A stretch of DNA of 64,000 nt from Latrodectus hesperus (lineage: Eukaryota; Arthropoda; Arachnida; Araneae; Theridiidae). Below are positions 14,087 through 27,799 of the stretch, piece by piece. The stretch is taken from the NCBI GenBank assembly GCA_037975125.1, contig CM075862.1:38139524-38203523 (forward strand). The letters run 5' to 3'. The position numbers and the translations under genes are program-made. Under the pieces are notes generated by a model, which was given only the letters and a program-made list of their open reading frames with translations, was not told where the DNA came from and ran no database searches. Numbering within the stretch: position 1 is the stretch's first letter; each line of letters opens with the position of its first letter.

Positions 14087-15112
14087 ATGACAGGTAACCA
14101 CCTCGACGTCATGGTAAATAATCAGCCGATCCGTGCCCTAGTGGATTCGGGAGCTTCATTTTCTGTCATCTCCGATAAGTTTCGTCGATCCTTAAAGAAA
14201 GTTATGTTTACTGACGCCAAGAACACTATACTGAAAGTCGCTAATGGCAGTTTTGTTAGGCCAGTGGGAAAATGCGTTTTGCGTGTCGTTATAAATGGAC
14301 GAGAGCTGCTGTTTGAATTCATCGTTCTACGGCATTGTAGTCACGACGTAATCCTCGGATGGGACTTCTTGGAAGCTTCTCAAGCCGTGATAGACTGTGG
14401 CCGGAATGAACTGTTGTTGGAAGATACTGACCTAGAAACCACTGCGCTAGACGCTTGGAAGCTGTATGCCACGAAGGACTACAAGCTTCAGCCACGATCA
14501 TTGACGAGAATAGCCGTATCAGGACTAGATGTCGGAAGAAACATAAGCGTAATCGTAGACAGCAATAGACATTTGCTGCTTGAAAGAAACCTTGCTGTAC
14601 CCTCCATGGTATCCTTATACCATAATGGACAAAGTGAAATTTGGGTTGCCAACATGCAGGCCAAAGATCAAGTCATTCCTAAAGGGATGTACATAGGCGA
14701 AGCTGAGCTCCTGAATGACGGGCATGTATGCGAGATTGATGATACAACAAAAAGTAAAAGTACACTGCAGGAGCCGACGAATTCCAGTATAGATTATACC
14801 ATAATGATATCCCCTGAGTTGAGCAGCGAAAGAAAACGCAAATTAGCCGAACTCTTACAAGCCTTTTCTGGAATCTTTACAAAATCTAACAAGTCGTCAG
14901 CCGCAAAGACAAATGTGAAACATAGGATCAATACTGGTGATCATGCTCCAATCTACCAAAGGGCTTACCGAGTTTCACCGACTGAAAGACGCATAATTCG
15001 GGAAGAGGTTGAGAAAATGCTTGACCAAGGTATTATCCAGCCATCTGAGAGTCCCTGGTCATCCCCCGTCGTACTCGTGAGAAAAAAGATAAAAGCTGGC
15101 GTTTTTGCGTAG
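14087..15112 (+). pseudogene. pol: Pol, first part: aspartic protease and start of RT, ended by a frameshift
   Basis: 341 codons from the ATG at 14087. An aspartic protease occupies residues ~5-110, with the catalytic DSG at residue 20 (in ALVDSGASFSVIS) and the ILGWDFL flap-partner motif at 89-95. After a ~150-residue linker the RT begins near 275 with the usual proline- and Arg-rich entry (VSPTERRIIREEVEKML, then SPWSSPVVLVRKK). At an A-run (15082-15087) the frame loses one base relative to the continuing RT frame and reads into a TAG at 15110. This could be a genuine deletion or a homopolymer sequencing error. The protease itself is undamaged. Confidence 0.93.
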
Positions 15113-17589
15113 ACTATCGAAAACTGAATAGCATCACGAGGAAGGATGTTTATCCTCTACCCCGCATTGATGACACTCTAGACTGTTTAAAAGGCGCCAA
15201 GTTCTTTTCTTCCATGGACCTCCGATCTGGTTACTGGCAGATAGAAGTGGATGAAGCGGATCGTGAAAAGACGGCATTTATTACCCCAGAAGGCTTATAC
15301 GAATTTAAAGTCATGCCGTTTGGACTCTGTAATGCACCGGCGACTTTCGAAAGAATGATGGATAATTTGCTACGCCATCTCAAATGGACTATGTGCCTGT
15401 GTTACCTGGACGACATAGTAGTTTTCTCAGAAACTTTTGAAGACCACCTTATCCGGTTAAAAACAGTTCTGGAATGCATTCAAGAAGCTGGACTCATACT
15501 TAACCCCAAGAAGTGCCTTTTTGCTGCCCAAGAAGTGAAAATACTAGGCCATCTCGTATCCAGTAACGGTGTCCGTCCAGATCCTGACAAAGTGAAAGCC
15601 GTGAGCAACTTTCCTACTCCACAGAACGTACATGACGTACGAAGCTTTCTTGGACTTTGCTCGTACTTCCGAAGGTTTATTAAGGGCTTTTGCTATCTCG
15701 CCGAGCCCTTGCAATTGCTGTTGAAAGGCGATGCGAAATTTCATTGGGGTCCTAAAGAGGTAAAGGCTTTCGAAAACCTGAAGGAGGCGCTTACATCTGA
15801 TCCAGTATTGGGGATATTCGACGAAAGATGCCTTACAGAAATTCATACCGACGCCAGCGGATATGGTATTGGAGCAGTTCTGGTTCAAATTGAGAATGAA
15901 GTCGAAAGAGTCATAGCATACGCCTCTAGAACCCTGACAAAAGCCGAAAGGAATTATTCTACTTCAGAACGAGAATGCCTTGCCGTCGTATGGGCTATTA
16001 ATAAATTCCGGCCATACCTGTTCGGAAGACATTTTACCGTTGTTACGGATCATCATTCACTCTGCTGGCTTATGAATCTAAAAGATCCCTCAGGCAGGCT
16101 GGCGAGGTGGGCTCTTCGGCTCCAGGAACACGATTTTTCGGTAAAATACAAATCTGGGAGGAAGCATAATGATGCCGACGCTCTCTCGAGAAATCCAGTG
16201 GATGAAGCGACTGAGACGCAAGACCAATTTTTAGCAGTAACCACGAGTATAGACCTCGCTATCGAACAGAAGAAAGATCCAGACATGGCTAAAATAATCC
16301 TTCCGAAGATCGGCCCCTCTACCGAGGAGAAGAAGTTTGAGTTAATTGACGGAATCTTATGCAGAAGGAATTTTGATCCAGCCGGGAAGCCATGGTTGCC
16401 TGTCATTCCCAAGCATCTACGAGCGGACATACTTAAACATTTCCACGACGCTCCTACCGCAGGGCATCTTGGCTTTGCGAAAACATACGACAGAATCAGG
16501 AAAAGATTTTATTGGCCGAGGATGTACCGGAATGTTGTGTGGTACGTCATGCATTGTCGAGAATGCCAACGGAGGAAATCAGTTCCGCAACCACCACCTG
16601 GACGCCTGGTTTCCATCCCTCCTTCTGTCACACCTTTCCACCGCATTGGGATAGATCTGCTTAGGAGGTTCCCTAAGTCTGCCCACGGAAATAAATGGAT
16701 CGTGGTCTGCACAGATTACTGTACACGCTATGCAGTAACCAGAGCCTTACCAACTGCTGAAGCCGAAGAAGTCGCCAAGTTTCTGCTCGAAGAGATTCTT
16801 CTAAAACATGGAGCTCCTCGAGTCATTATTACAAATCGTGGTGCCGTTTTCCAGTCCAAACTTGTCTCCGCACTAGTCGAATTGTGCCATATCGATCATC
16901 GAATGACGACGGCGTATCATCCCCAAACGAATGGATTGACGGAGCGCTTTAACAAAACTCTAGCTGGTATGTTGTCCATGTACGTTGATATCGAACAGAA
17001 AAACTGGGACGAAATTTTGCCATTTGCGACGTTTGCTTACAACACCGCTAAGTAGGAGACAACAGGATTTACGCCGTTCTACTTGCTCCATGGACGTGAA
17101 GCCGAAACGACGCTGGATACAATGTTCCCATTCTTGCTGGATGATGCAACGGACGATTACCTAGTCAAGACTATTTCCAGGGCAGAAGAGTCGAGACAAT
17201 TGGCCAGAACGCATACTCTGAGAGCGCAAGATAAAAACCGTCGACATTATGATTCCAAACACCGAATGGTGTCCTATATTCCTGGAGACCTCGTATGGGT
17301 TTATACCCCAGTCCGAAAGGTCGGTCTTTCCGAGAAGCTCTTAAGGAGGTATTTTGGGCCCTATCAAGTGCTGCGCCGTTTATCCGACGTCACCTACGAA
17401 GTGCAAGATTTTGATCCTGCTTCCCGGAAAAGGAAACTAAAAGATGTTGTCCATGTTTTGCGTATGAAGCCGTACCATGATCCTGCAAAGCAGACCGATA
17501 TTGAAGACGGACGAAATCAAGGTGTCGTTCTTCCGGAAAAGAAGGCAGAAGTTTACAAAGAACCTTTAACACGCTCAAGATCCAAATAG
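15088..17589 (+). pseudogene. pol: Pol, second part: RT, RNase H, integrase, with nonsense codon and integrase D-to-N
   Basis: The frame resumes after the A-run, with the first internal Met at 15214. Numbering from that Met: RT has MDLRSGYWQ at the start and YLDD at 64-67. RNase H has TDASGYGIG (D213), the acidic SERE near 252-254, D279 and the HNDAD box near 320. The integrase HHCC zinc domain uses H411, H418, C448 and C451. The core has D481, then Asn at 541 (codon 16834-16836) where the second catalytic Asp belongs, then E577, which keeps the 35-residue spacing. A TAG at 17053-17055 interrupts the end of the core. The same frame continues to 17589 with the C-terminal GPY-type module (RRYFGPYQVL). 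Together these predict an inactive integrase. Confidence 0.95.
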
Positions 17590-17618
17590 CAGCGAGAATG
17601 TCTTTTCGATGTCTTTTT

Positions 17619-17631
17619 GAGAGAGGAGCAA
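17619..17631 (+). other. Polypurine tract
   Basis: GAGAGAGGAGCAA lies immediately before the TG of the 3' LTR; the purine run is 17619-17628. It would prime plus-strand DNA synthesis. Confidence 0.85.
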
Positions 17632-17973
17632 TGCCGCGTAGAGAAAGCTTTCCAACGAGCTCAGTGGCCGAATGGTCAAAGCACGCGATCCAAATTTAGA
17701 GGTTGGGGGTTCGATACTAGCCACGGCTGTTGTATCCAAAGTATAGATTTTTTGTTTGTTTCTTTAATTATTGTTTCCTTATGTTTTCCAACATTCTAGA
17801 CCTTTCTTTGTTATGTTAATTAGTTGTTTCTTGAATATTCTATTACTGTATAAAAGCTTATACCCACTAGTCGTGGGAAACTTCTCGACTTTGTAAGGTT
17901 ACAAGTCGCTACTTTCCTTCAATAAACTTGTTTGTTTAAATCCAACGGTGTGTTCACTTAAATCTTCGTGACA
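17632..17973 (+). repeat. 3' LTR of the gypsy element
   Basis: 342 bp, TGCCGCGTAG to CTTCGTGACA, collinear with the 5' LTR with no indel. TATAAAA is at 17849-17855 and AATAAA at 17921-17926. The tRNA-like module is at 17658-17729, with A box TGGCCGAATGG and an unchanged B box. The last ~135 bp (R and U5) are identical to the 5' copy except for one base near the TATA end. Confidence 0.97.
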
Positions 17974-17977
17974 ATAT
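17974..17977 (+). repeat. Target site duplication ATAT, right copy
   Basis: Matches 12416-12419; see that entry for the 4- versus 5-bp reading. Confidence 0.85.
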
Positions 17978-18600
17978 TCACAGCGCCTCGAATGTAATTA
18001 TATGGAGCATTTTTGGGATAACTATTAAGATTAGTCAAATTCTACATCAACAAGCCATCTAATAGTAATTGGGAATAAAATTCTAAATCCTATTATTAAC
18101 CAATTGCAAATGGAAAAGTTAGTTTCTGGTATGTAACTGGCAATAATTTAATTGGTCAATAACTCAATTTTATATTAAAAAATCCTTAGTTGAACTATGA
18201 AAGGATACCAAACTAAAACCAAAGTGTATGGAATTTCATTGAAGTGTAATGAAACATCTCAATTTAAAATTTGAAAAATCTGAAATGTAATTCTTCGAGA
18301 ACTTTTGATGACAATTACTGGAACCAATACAGATACTTGCTAACTCTTGCAATCATATGCTCATCGAAAATAAAATTTGGATTCAATGTAGCTGACAGAA
18401 TAATAATAGTCAGCATCTAAAATGCATCGTCAACAATGATTTTATTGAACGATTCAATTAATAGTCACTTACCGAACGAGAAAATTTGATTAAAATAAAC
18501 AAAGACTATGAAACTTCCTTCAAAGTTTTGGCTGTTGAAAATGTATTTAGCTAATTTAGTGCATAAAAGTTCAGGAAAACAAATTATTTATTTTTCAATA
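17978..18600. repeat. Diverged ~300-bp tandem array, right part
   Basis: Continues the array broken by the gypsy insertion. AGTCAAATTCTACATCAAC near 18034 and AACCAAAGTGTATGGAATTT near 18218 match anchors at 12203 and 12372. A weaker unit starts near 18310. Non-coding. Confidence 0.5.
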
Positions 18601-21600
18601 TCATAAATTGCAAGAAGCAGTTGTAATTTTAACTATTTGCATGCAAAAAGCAAAGAATGTTAGATTTCCAAAAACAGAAAATTTATTAGAAAACATAAAA
18701 AAAATTGTAGACTTATTATTAGCAGAAGGATCCCTAAAGACATTAAAATTATTTATAAATATATAAAAAAATTTATATTAACACATCATACGACTTTTTA
18801 TCTTTTTCATTGATTTCTCCCGTTCCAACTAAGGGTCTATAATGATGTTATTGAATTTAATCAAAAAATATTTCTCATGAAGTTTAAGAATATATAATTT
18901 TTCTTTTATTAATATTATGTAGTTTTCATTTTTATAGTATTGTTATCTTTTTAAAAGCATTACACAGTAATAATATATACCAATAAAAATTTTAATGATT
19001 AATAATAATTCTATCAAAAAATATTTTTTATGAGGAATTTTGGTTATGTATAAAAATATATTTTTCTCTTAAAAGAGAAACACATAAAAAATATTTGGAA
19101 AACACTAGTTTTGAATAAAAGTATCCGCAGATCCAACAAGTAATTAAAAAAAATCAATTTAACTTCTATCCATAATCTCTGTTTGAAAATAAAAGGGCAA
19201 TTGATGGAAAATACTATACGTAAGAAAATGGTAGTTACTTTAATTATTTATTTTATTCTAATTACATTTCATATTTATTTAAGGTAAAATAATTTGAAAT
19301 TGTATGTTTTTATTATAAATTAATTAATTAAAAAAGCTCAATATTAAATTTTAAGCTGATATTTAGTATCATTTATTGTCATTTTTAACTTTTTAATCTG
19401 TGTAATATTAATTTGTTGGGAAATCAAATTAGAGAAAAAAAAGTACAAAGGTTATAAATGAAATCGTCAAAATAATCTAAAATTAAAATCTTAACTACAA
19501 ATTTTCAAATATGTCGTTTTTGTGAAATACTGTTTAAAATATATATTTGCTGCTCTTTAGTTTACATAAACATACTATATAAGCTTTGTTATAATGACTA
19601 AATTCGTAAAATTCATAAATAATAATTTCTTTGATTTCATAATTTTCTATAAACGAGACTTAACTTCCTAATTCTAAAATTGACTGTCACTCCTTAAAAA
19701 TACACATTTTTTATTAATTTATTTTAAAATATGTAACAGTCCGTTAATTTTTCTGTAAAGTTAATAACAAGATAAAAATTATTTAAGAACAATAAATAAG
19801 ACATGAACTATATATCAAAAGAATAGTGTATTAATTTAATAAATGCTTTTGTTTTAAAAATAAATAATGAATAAAAATCATATATGTGATTTTGTTTTAT
19901 TAAATACCTGAAGTCTCGCTCAAAATCAATATATGTTATTTAAAGTAGTTAGTTCCGGTATTCCACCTGATTTCATTTCCATTCACGTTTTGATATACCA
20001 TTCTAAAACAGGATTCTATAGAAAAAGATGTTGAAAATGAGTAGTAAATTCTTACGGATCAGTAGATACAAAAGCAAATTTTATTTTATTTTATTATTAA
20101 TATTCTTGATAGTTTAAAATTTCGTTAACATGAATTCGTTTTCAGTTCGATACATTTTCCTCGCTGAATAATTCTAAATTGTTAAATATGACTTTAATTT
20201 TTTTTCTTACTTTCAATGGATGAAACTCAAGAACAGTAAAAAGAACAAGTTGTAAAAACAAAAGTTAAAACAATTGCAGTAATTACTTCGAAAAATTCCA
20301 GAAATAACCGAAGGTTACCGCCCATTTGTCAAAAAATGTGTTTTCGTTTCCCAATACCTAGAAGCATCAGTACCTGATTAACATGTCTATAGGATCATAG
20401 GGGATGTTTCTCCAACAACTCATTTTTGTCACGTAAAAGGCAGGCAATCTCAGTGAAACAGCGACAATCATGCTTAACAGCGATAACCATGCTACAAGAC
20501 AATCATGGTTAATAAGCAGCTAAAAATCAGCCATTACCTCCCTTCTTTGGTTTATCAGGTTCATCTGAAGAGCGATTATTTCCACATTTGTGTTCCAACT
20601 TACATAAAAACCATCATTCAAAAATTCAAATCATGGTAAGTCAATAACATAAGCAGTTTAAACAAGTGGAAAGGAATTTCTCGTTTTGTACCGATATCAG
20701 CGCATCACTGCTTCTTCTCAAGAGAATCTATTTGATGTTAACTAAGCAAATTGCAATGATTTGATATCTAGTGGGAAACATGTTCTTTCTGAACTTCATT
20801 TCTTCAACACTTGTGGCATTGAGAAATCTCATTTAGTACCAGAGTTTGAATACTGTATAGCAGCCAACGAATTCACATGACGAGGCTGTAGTTTGCTGTT
20901 AATACTTAATCAAGATGAACTTAAAAGAGGTGAATTATATACATCCTAGATTTAAAAGTAAAAGTAGATGCATCAGATGCATCAAAGTGAATCATACTTT
21001 TCAAATTTCCTGATACTATTAAGCAAAAAATAATTAATTTGATTACGAGTTTCATCACTTTACTGAAACATTTTCTAAATTTTTGAAACAGTTTAGCATG
21101 TTAATTAAACTTATTTTTCTAAAAATGATAATTTTATTGCATGCAAACAAGTGAAGCCATTTTGATTCAAACTTAAAAAAGAAAGGCATATTCCTTCCGA
21201 CTAATTCGTATTTTTTTATCATTGCTTTTGAATAAATCTTAAGTAGAATATAATCTATAAATTCCTAAACCATTTTCGTAATCAAATTATTATCATTTGT
21301 TCTGTGCTATATGTATTTTTTAAAGAAAAAGAAAAGTCTCTGCGAAGAATATGAAGCCGCAGAAATTGTTGCCTGTTTTGGAAAGCCATTGAACTTCAAA
21401 GTGAATTAATGATCTCTCTTCATTTTAATAATTTTTAGCTGAGAGTTTTCAAGAACAATACTATAATGAAATGAATGATGGTTAATTTCATTCATTGTTG
21501 TTACGCAAGTTAAATCAAATGTTGCAGTTGTCAACGAAGATTCTCACAATCAAATGCTTGGGATAAGAATTTCAATGCGTCATAGCATTATTCCATTCCG

Positions 21601-23020
21601 ATGCATTTTACGTAATTGATTAACTAGACAATATATTTTCATTGTAAGTTATAGCAAATATTGCAATAATTTTCAATAGGAATCACTCGTGATGGTATTA
21701 ATTCATATTTAGTATAATTCATAAAATGTAGATATTTTTCAGTTTCCAAACATTTCTTATATGAAAATCAAATGTTATTGTAAAAACTAAAATCTTTTGT
21801 TTCTATTTTTTTGCTTGGAAAGTGCTTGAATAAAATTTAAAAATATTTAAATTAAAATAAATGAAAGCGTCACTTCATATTATATGCAATAATATTGTTT
21901 TCAATGAATACAATAATGATCAAAATTATATATTTTTGCAAAATATTTTCAAAGAAATGGAAAAAATAAATTGATAAAAGTCTTGTCATCTTTTATATTG
22001 ATATTAAAATGGTGTTGGGAGAAAGAAACTATTAGAGTTTTAGCTATTGTAAAACCTTTAACTATTCTAATTCATATTAATTACTATAAATAAAATAATC
22101 AAGTTGTATACAAAGAATATTCATTTCTTATTAACAGTATCTTCTAAATTAAGAGACATTGTTTTCTTAGTACACATATATTTATTCAGCAAATTCAAGT
22201 TTTGCTTCAGGGAATTTTTTAATTTAAAAGAGAAATTTAATCTTTATATTTTTTATCTTTTTATTTTATGACCTTTTAATGAATCATTACAACCACAATT
22301 GCTTGCAACTGATACTGCACGATTAATCAGAGAGAAGGAATTAACCGTCTATTTTGAGTATTACCCATGAAATTTGAGTGCTTACCTATATAAGTTAAAC
22401 AAATACAATTCATTTTGTGGAACTTCCACATTTCCTTCATTAGTTTTTTCTTTTTTTAATTCCTTAATTTCTTTTAAATATTACCTTGATTCTTAAAAAT
22501 CTTTTTAAAATTTCTAAATATTTCTTCTTCTTGGGCTTTTCATGAGCTTTTTCAAATGTTTCAATAATTTAAATAAGGCAAAAGCATTGATTCTGTTTCA
22601 ACACCATTTCTTTCTTTAATTACTTTTTGGCGTTAATTGCGTTTTAAGATTACCGACTATTTCTTTTTGTTTTGGGTGTTTTTATTATAGTGTCTTAAAT
22701 ATTTTAATATCCTAAATAAGACATTGTACTTATTTGTTAAAACATCATTTCTTTGATTTATAAGTTTAATTTTAAAATTGTTAGATACTTTTCATGTCTT
22801 TGACATTTTCGTAATTATATAAAATATTTCATAATAAATGTAAAAGATAAACATTAATTCGTTCAAACAATATTTCTATAATTAGTAAATTTAGCTTAAA
22901 AATTGCAAGATATATATTATTGTCAATGAGTTTCACTTTAAATATTTCATAACTTTAAACAAGACATAAACATTAATTTCGTTTAAACATATTTTTTATT
23001 TGTTAATTTCGCTTTAAATT
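18601..23020. other. Gene-free AT-rich stretch
   Basis: No gene or assignable repeat. 20280-20900 is slightly less AT-rich and could be an old retroelement, but no frame carries a recognisable motif. Confidence 0.5.
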
Positions 23021-23024
23021 TACA

Positions 23025-23165
23025 GGTCCAAGTTTGGATTTTCGGGATGAGTAAGATCCACTCAACCCCTTTCATCACTTCAGTGGTTCAATAAAACTGA
23101 ATACCAAGCATGCTTGGGAACTAAACAAGGGGGATTTCGCGTTAGGCTGACCACCTAACTGGAGT
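23025..23165 (-). repeat. Possible fragment of a tRNA-derived repeat
   Basis: A GC-richer island. On the minus strand it reads AGTTAGGTGGTCAGCC, like a Pol III A box, then TTGTTTAGTTCCCAAGC, a degenerate B box. No second copy was found in the window. Confidence 0.35.
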
Positions 23166-24955
23166 ATATGCATAACTTCAAATAAATATTTATTTCTTTT
23201 GATTCTTTGATTCGAAGTTAAATAATAAAAAACATAATTTTTTATTATTTAACTTCGGTTTAAAATTACCAGATATTTCTTATTGACTTCAAACTCACAC
23301 GTGATCATTTTGAATATTGTATAGTCCTAATAAGCATTAGTTTCGCATAGTCGTCATTTGTTTGATTCTTTAATTTTGCTCAAGGATTAGCAAATATTTA
23401 TTTGATATTTCTTATTACCTTTTAGTTTTCATTGGATTATTTTGAGTATTTCTTGACCTTAAATAAAGTAATATAATTAATTAATTTAAACATCATTTCT
23501 CTAATTCTTTAATTTTATTTTAAAATTGTCGGATATTTGTTGTTGCCTTTCAGTTTTTCACAATCATTTTAAACATAATTCTAAATAAGACATTATCTCA
23601 GTTCATATAAATTCACTTGATGAAATTCATTTGTGTATTTATTATACTTAACATAAAAATCAGGAAAACATTTTATTCAAAATTCATTTCCTGTCAGTCT
23701 ATAAGAAATTTTTGCCATTCTTAGCACTATAATTCATCTCCCATAGTGATACGAATGTCATAATTAGTAAACGGAACAGTAGTGAATGTTGCCACTTTTG
23801 ACAGTAACAATATGCAATATGGGATGACGAATGTCATCATTATCATCTGCCTTCAAAGCGCTGGATTTCATTGTAATAAGTGCCGCAATATCATCCTACA
23901 CATGCTTTGAGGTGAAGGATCAAGACTGTAAACAAGTCATAATTATTTTAGTTCCTTACGATTTTGTTATCGGTATTACTCTGAGAATGGATGAACAAAA
24001 TATAAAATATCATGGAATTCTGCTATAAATAAAATCAAACTTGATTATAACTGAATGATTTCACGTGAATCAGTTAAAATTAATACAAATATTGAATAAG
24101 AAAATTTATTGTTGGAGATTTTTCCGAAAAAAAAGTATTGCTAGAATTCAAACTGTAGTTAAGTATCTCTTATTCAAAAGAATAGTATGGAAATGTTTAA
24201 TACATATTTATTAAGAAAAACAGATTTTTATTTATTCTGATTGAAAATTTAACATCCTGCACGAGTATCAGAAATATTAATTTTTGGGAAACAGCAAAGA
24301 AAGTAAATATCCTTATCAGAAATTACAGAGAATAAAAATTTAAGGTTACATTTCGAAAACACTTTAAAAATAAACTAAAATTTCTAAATAAAATTTTAAT
24401 TTTTCTATAAAATTTTAGAAGGATTATTTTCTATTGCATTTTTAATTGTAATGTTTTTGCATTACATAAAACATTACCTGTATATTAATCTATTTACGGA
24501 CATTAGCTTAGTTATTAGAAAATGACAGGAATATTATAAATGGTTTTCCTATTTTGAAAGTTAATTAGTTTAATATAATTTAATAACTTTTAGAATATTA
24601 AATTTAACTATTTAATTTTCTGATAATGAATTGTGGCATACTAGATAACTAACTAAATTTAACACTTATCTTTTTTGAATAAATTATCTATTACATAAAA
24701 TTTCTTTTAATCCAAAAATTTTACATGATTTAAGCAAAAAATAGATTTTTATTGATAATAGAAAAATAAAATAATTTGTAACAAACGTTCGTTTAATATA
24801 ATAAATAAAAATTTTTATTAAAAAATACAGTTTATATGCCCTTTCTATTTACAATTTAAATAAATAAAAAAATCCATTTTTTACCAGTATTCTCATTCTC
24901 TCACTTGTGCGGAATTAGTTTTTACAGCAACCTTTTGAGGTAGAAACATAACAAA
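23166..24955. other. Gene-free AT-rich stretch
   Basis: No convincing gene. A 65-codon frame at 23831-24028 has no recognisable domain. Confidence 0.55.
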
Positions 24956-24960
24956 GACTA

Positions 24961-25203
24961 TCACCATGGCAACGTGACGTCATTTACGTCTCTTCCTCTG
25001 TCTCTAAGAATAGGGGATGCAGGTTCCTCGGTCTCAAACGTTGACCAGGTTCTCTTCTTGCTCGGAAGGTTTGGTAGTACTCCAGAATGAAAGAAGTAAA
25101 TGCCGTAGGTTTCACTGAAGAGACACGAGAACATTTCCTTCCTTCTATGAGATATATTGGACTTAATCTGATTTTCAGTGAGTAGAAATAGGTTTATTAC
25201 CAC
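24961..25203. other. GC-richer island with RFX-like and CRE motifs
   Basis: About 240 bp of clearly higher complexity. At its left edge CCATGGCAAC (24964-24973), an X-box half site of the RFX type, is followed two bases on by the palindromic CRE TGACGTCA (24975-24982). The minus strand is open for 80 codons but has no known domain. Alternatives are a promoter or 5' exon of an unseen gene, or a decayed repeat: the AGGAAGAGACG...TGACGTCAC segment weakly resembles SINE-3 sequence at 58.2 kb. Confidence 0.35.
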
Positions 25204-27310
25204 TTACAACACTAGTTCACATCTCTCTTCATTTTGTATTATCGATAGCTATTCCCTAAGGCATTGAAAAATGACCAATCTATAAAAATTCCTTTGAAAG
25301 CAATCTAATGAAAATCGTGATATGTTTAACTATAAAATCATATAATTATTGAAGATTTATTTTTATTTCATTAGTAACTGTTGTTATTTATACATAATTA
25401 TTATTTTAAATAGTTATGAAATGTATATATTTTGTGTTTGTAATATTTCTCACAAAATTTAGAAGATAATCATAAAATCTTCCTGATAATTCTAATGAAA
25501 ATCAGTTTTATGTTCTTTCTAATGAAAATTAAGTATTGTAGTTTTTGATAAATGAATATTTAAAACAATGACAAATATGATATAAAAATGATATTTGGAT
25601 AATTTTTATTTATTTTTGGATCTTGTAAATATATTCAATATACAATTATTCATTGTGATTTTAGAATGAAAATAAATTCTCGTCAAAAAAATATTTATTT
25701 ACTCATACATAAAATTTTACCAAAAAACTATGCTGATTTCGTGTACTATAAAAATATACTTCATTGAAAATAACTGCATCGTGTAAAATTGCATATTTAA
25801 GGGAAAACTCATTAAAATTGTATACTTTAGTCCATCAATTTTAATATTATATTTGTATTTATTAATATTTATTTTAATAATTCATTGAGAAAAATTACAT
25901 GATGAAAAAATGAAAGACGAAAAAAGATATGAAATAAATATAAACTTAAAAATTTTATAATATTTTAAAAGTATTTTTCTTTCAAATATTTTTGAAGTTT
26001 TTTAAATTTAAAATATTTTTTGAATGAGTAATATTGAAAATTTTTTTAAATTATAAGAATCAAGTAAAAAAACTTTTCATTTTGTTGACTTAATAACTAA
26101 GAGATTTTCTACACAATTTTCAATAAATAAAATTTATTGAAAAGCATTTTATACAGAAAAATGCAAATTCCTTTCTATTTTTATGCGCATTAATCATTGA
26201 TTCTTTATATAATATAAATTGCGAAACAAAGCAAATTTCTTTTTAAGCGTAACACTTTCATTTAAACTTGTATTATATTAAAAATTAAATAAAAAAATTA
26301 AAGCATTATATGTTAACTAATCTTTAAAAGATATTTCCGCATTCAGGTCTGGTATATAATTTTATAATATAATATTTGAGTCATTCTTTCTCTTTTACAA
26401 ATGAACTTTGAACTTAAAAAAAGTTTAATTCTTATGTATACAATAAAACATAGTAAAACAATCAATCATATAAATAATTCAATAATTTAAATATAACAAT
26501 ATCCTCAAGATAAAATAATAGGATATATAAAACAATATACATAAGACCAATACGTAAAAGTATTTTATTAAAAATCTTGTTAAACTAGGATTCTAATGGA
26601 GTTTTATTTAGAATCTAATTTAAAGAATGCTTCTATTTAAAATAGGAGGAAGTCGAAAATGTAATAAGGAATAAAAAATAACGCTATGTCATTACATGTG
26701 AACGGAAAAAGGAAGTAAAAAAATGTGTTAAAAATAATAATAACTGTTACATTTTCCTTTTTACCATTTTTTTCATAAACATGAAAGTCAATGCAACTCA
26801 TGGCTGATTAAAAAGCCAAGAAAAACTGCGTTTCATTTCTAAGAGAATTATAGGCTATTAATTTAAAGAAAGATAAAAATTTCATTAATTTATAAATGCT
26901 ATGCCAATATTTGGAAACCATTAATAAATAAAATATCTTAACAAATTAGAATATCGTAATTAGTTAAAGTGTATTTTTGTGCCTAAATATTTTTAATAAA
27001 TATGTACAAATAAATGAATAATTTTTAAATCTTTTAAAAACTTAATTAAGTTTTGAATTTTTCATAAAGAAATACTAATTGATATTTCTTTGATGAAAGA
27101 ATAAATTATAATTTCAATTAATTTATTTCTAAAATGTTTTCATCTTCGAAAATATTACATTAACATAAATCATATTAAAATAGCAACACCAATACTTAAA
27201 TTGTAAGTAAATATTAAATTTTCTTCAATTAAAATGTGTAGTCAATTAATTATAAATAAATAGCTAAAATTTCAGAACATAAAGCAATGTAACGAATGTA
27301 ACACAAAATC
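25204..27310. other. Gene-free AT-rich stretch
   Basis: Simple AT-rich sequence. No gene, hairpin or dispersed repeat recognised. Confidence 0.6.
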
Positions 27311-27311
27311 G

Positions 27312-27718
<407 letters not shown>

Positions 27719-27787
<69 letters not shown>

Positions 27788-27799
27788 CCCAACTAGTCT

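Larger units (their letters stand above)
12420..17973 (+). mobile_element. Full-length Ty3/gypsy LTR retrotransposon, pol-defective
   Basis: A 5554-bp element in the order LTR, PBS, gag, protease, RT, RNase H, integrase, PPT, LTR. Integrase downstream of RT/RNase H defines Ty3/gypsy rather than copia; no env-like frame follows integrase. The two LTRs are each 342 bp and differ at about nine positions by eye (roughly 2.6 percent), so the insertion is fairly recent. It sits inside a diverged tandem array. gag is intact, but pol carries a frameshift, a catalytic Asp-to-Asn change in integrase and a nonsense codon, so this copy cannot move by itself. The clade within gypsy was not determined. Confidence 0.97.

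Noticed and set aside
15544..16712. Minus-strand open frames over pol
   Set aside because: Shadows of the pol reading frame, with no domain of their own.
20280..20930. Possible old LTR-retrotransposon protease or gag relic
   Set aside because: A TSGKEFLV-like stretch near 20660 hinted at a protease start, but no DSG/DTG motif, flap or RT follows in any frame.
23831..24028. 65-codon frame as a possible exon or protease remnant
   Set aside because: No start context, splice sites or diagnostic residues; the resemblance was a few hydrophobic positions only.
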